Positions 49,360-49,384 of a DNA stretch of 49,384 nt are shown here, piece by piece. The notes beneath the pieces were generated by a model. The model was given only the letters and a program-made list of their open reading frames with translations. It did not search any database and was not told the DNA's origin. The DNA is from an uncultured Eubacteriales bacterium (GTDB lineage Bacteria; Bacillota; Clostridia; Christensenellales; Borkfalkiaceae): contig CAJLRM010000013.1 of the NCBI GenBank assembly GCA_905209085.1, positions 1-49,384 on the forward strand, in the 5' to 3' direction. Both the position numbers and the translations under genes were made by a program. How positions within the stretch are numbered: position 1 is the stretch's first letter; the number at the start of each line of letters is the position of its first letter.

Positions 49360-49384
49360 ACCGCCTATTATAGTAATAGGCGGT
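49360..49384. repeat. perfect 11-bp palindrome at the window edge
   Basis: ACCGCCTATTA-TAG-TAATAGGCGGT, a perfect inverted repeat. On minus it contains TATAAT (49367-49372), so it could be an operator over the promoter of the second locus; the -35 would fall just outside the window. There is no T tail. Confidence 0.5.

Noticed and set aside
49196..49360. Minus-strand CDS ending ...GKAAIKDLLLR at about 49201
   Set aside because: The 54-codon open stretch has no ATG, GTG or TTG in a usable place and no ribosome site; at most a fragment.

Overview
The window looks like chromosome from an uncultured, low-to-mid G+C member of the Clostridia (Bacillota). The evidence is strong AGGAGG-type ribosome binding sites, consensus sigma-A promoters, three SipW-type signal peptidases with TasA-like substrates, a c-di-GMP-I (GEMM) riboswitch, a DUF4364/TSCPD gene pair, an ECF S component next to type III pantothenate kinase, and tRNAs with encoded CCA. 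The exact lineage cannot be read from the sequence. No phage, insertion sequence, CRISPR array or replication origin was recognised.

Region 1 (1-16300, all minus strand) holds a GH3 beta-glycosidase, a membrane GGDEF/EAL protein with a broken GGDEF motif, and then the accessory region of most interest. A near-perfect sigma-A promoter (15224-15252) drives a GEMM riboswitch (15093-15172) fused to an intrinsic terminator (15047-15101). Next comes a 230-nt structured leader and three genes: a degenerate EAL-like protein, a membrane-anchored TasA-like protein and a secreted TasA-like protein, ending in a terminator. A second unit with its own promoter (12013-12041) follows: a SipW-type signal peptidase, a membrane-anchored McrB-like AAA+ protein that starts at TTG, a DUF2357-like protein with a ~500-residue acidic tail, and a second SipW-type peptidase overlapping it by GTGA. 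A McrB/DUF2357 pair without a visible nuclease, set between signal peptidases and beside c-di-GMP-controlled fibre-type genes, is the best candidate for an undescribed system here.

Region 2 (16300-31100) has a phosphoglycolate-type HAD phosphatase and a NarL-type two-component pair. An 805-nt gap carrying ten diverged ~37-bp tandem repeats separates its kinase and regulator, and the kinase is translationally coupled to radC. Then come a PepV-type dipeptidase, a 1.25-kb convergent gene-free gap, two flavoproteins, a membrane-anchored double DUF1508 protein, a MATE exporter and a putative lipoprotein.

Region 3 (31100-44000) is mostly housekeeping: a zinc macrodomain ADP-ribosyl hydrolase, a PH-like membrane protein that appears to be on a leaderless transcript, an ATP-grasp ligase, homoserine dehydrogenase, CoaX with a PanT-like ECF component, a tiny Cys-rich membrane peptide, a NUDIX hydrolase, an HPr-like protein lacking the phosphorylatable His loop, DUF4364, a TSCPD protein, a zinc-ribbon-like protein, a CmpB-like membrane protein, PurH and a Cof-type HAD phosphatase.

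Region 4 (44200-49384) has a six-tRNA operon (Gly, Arg, His, Gln, Lys, Lys) with promoter and terminator, followed by a second, minus-strand SipW/TasA-type locus of five genes whose last gene seems truncated by a frame change. The window ends in a perfect palindrome that overlaps a possible -10 element for that locus.
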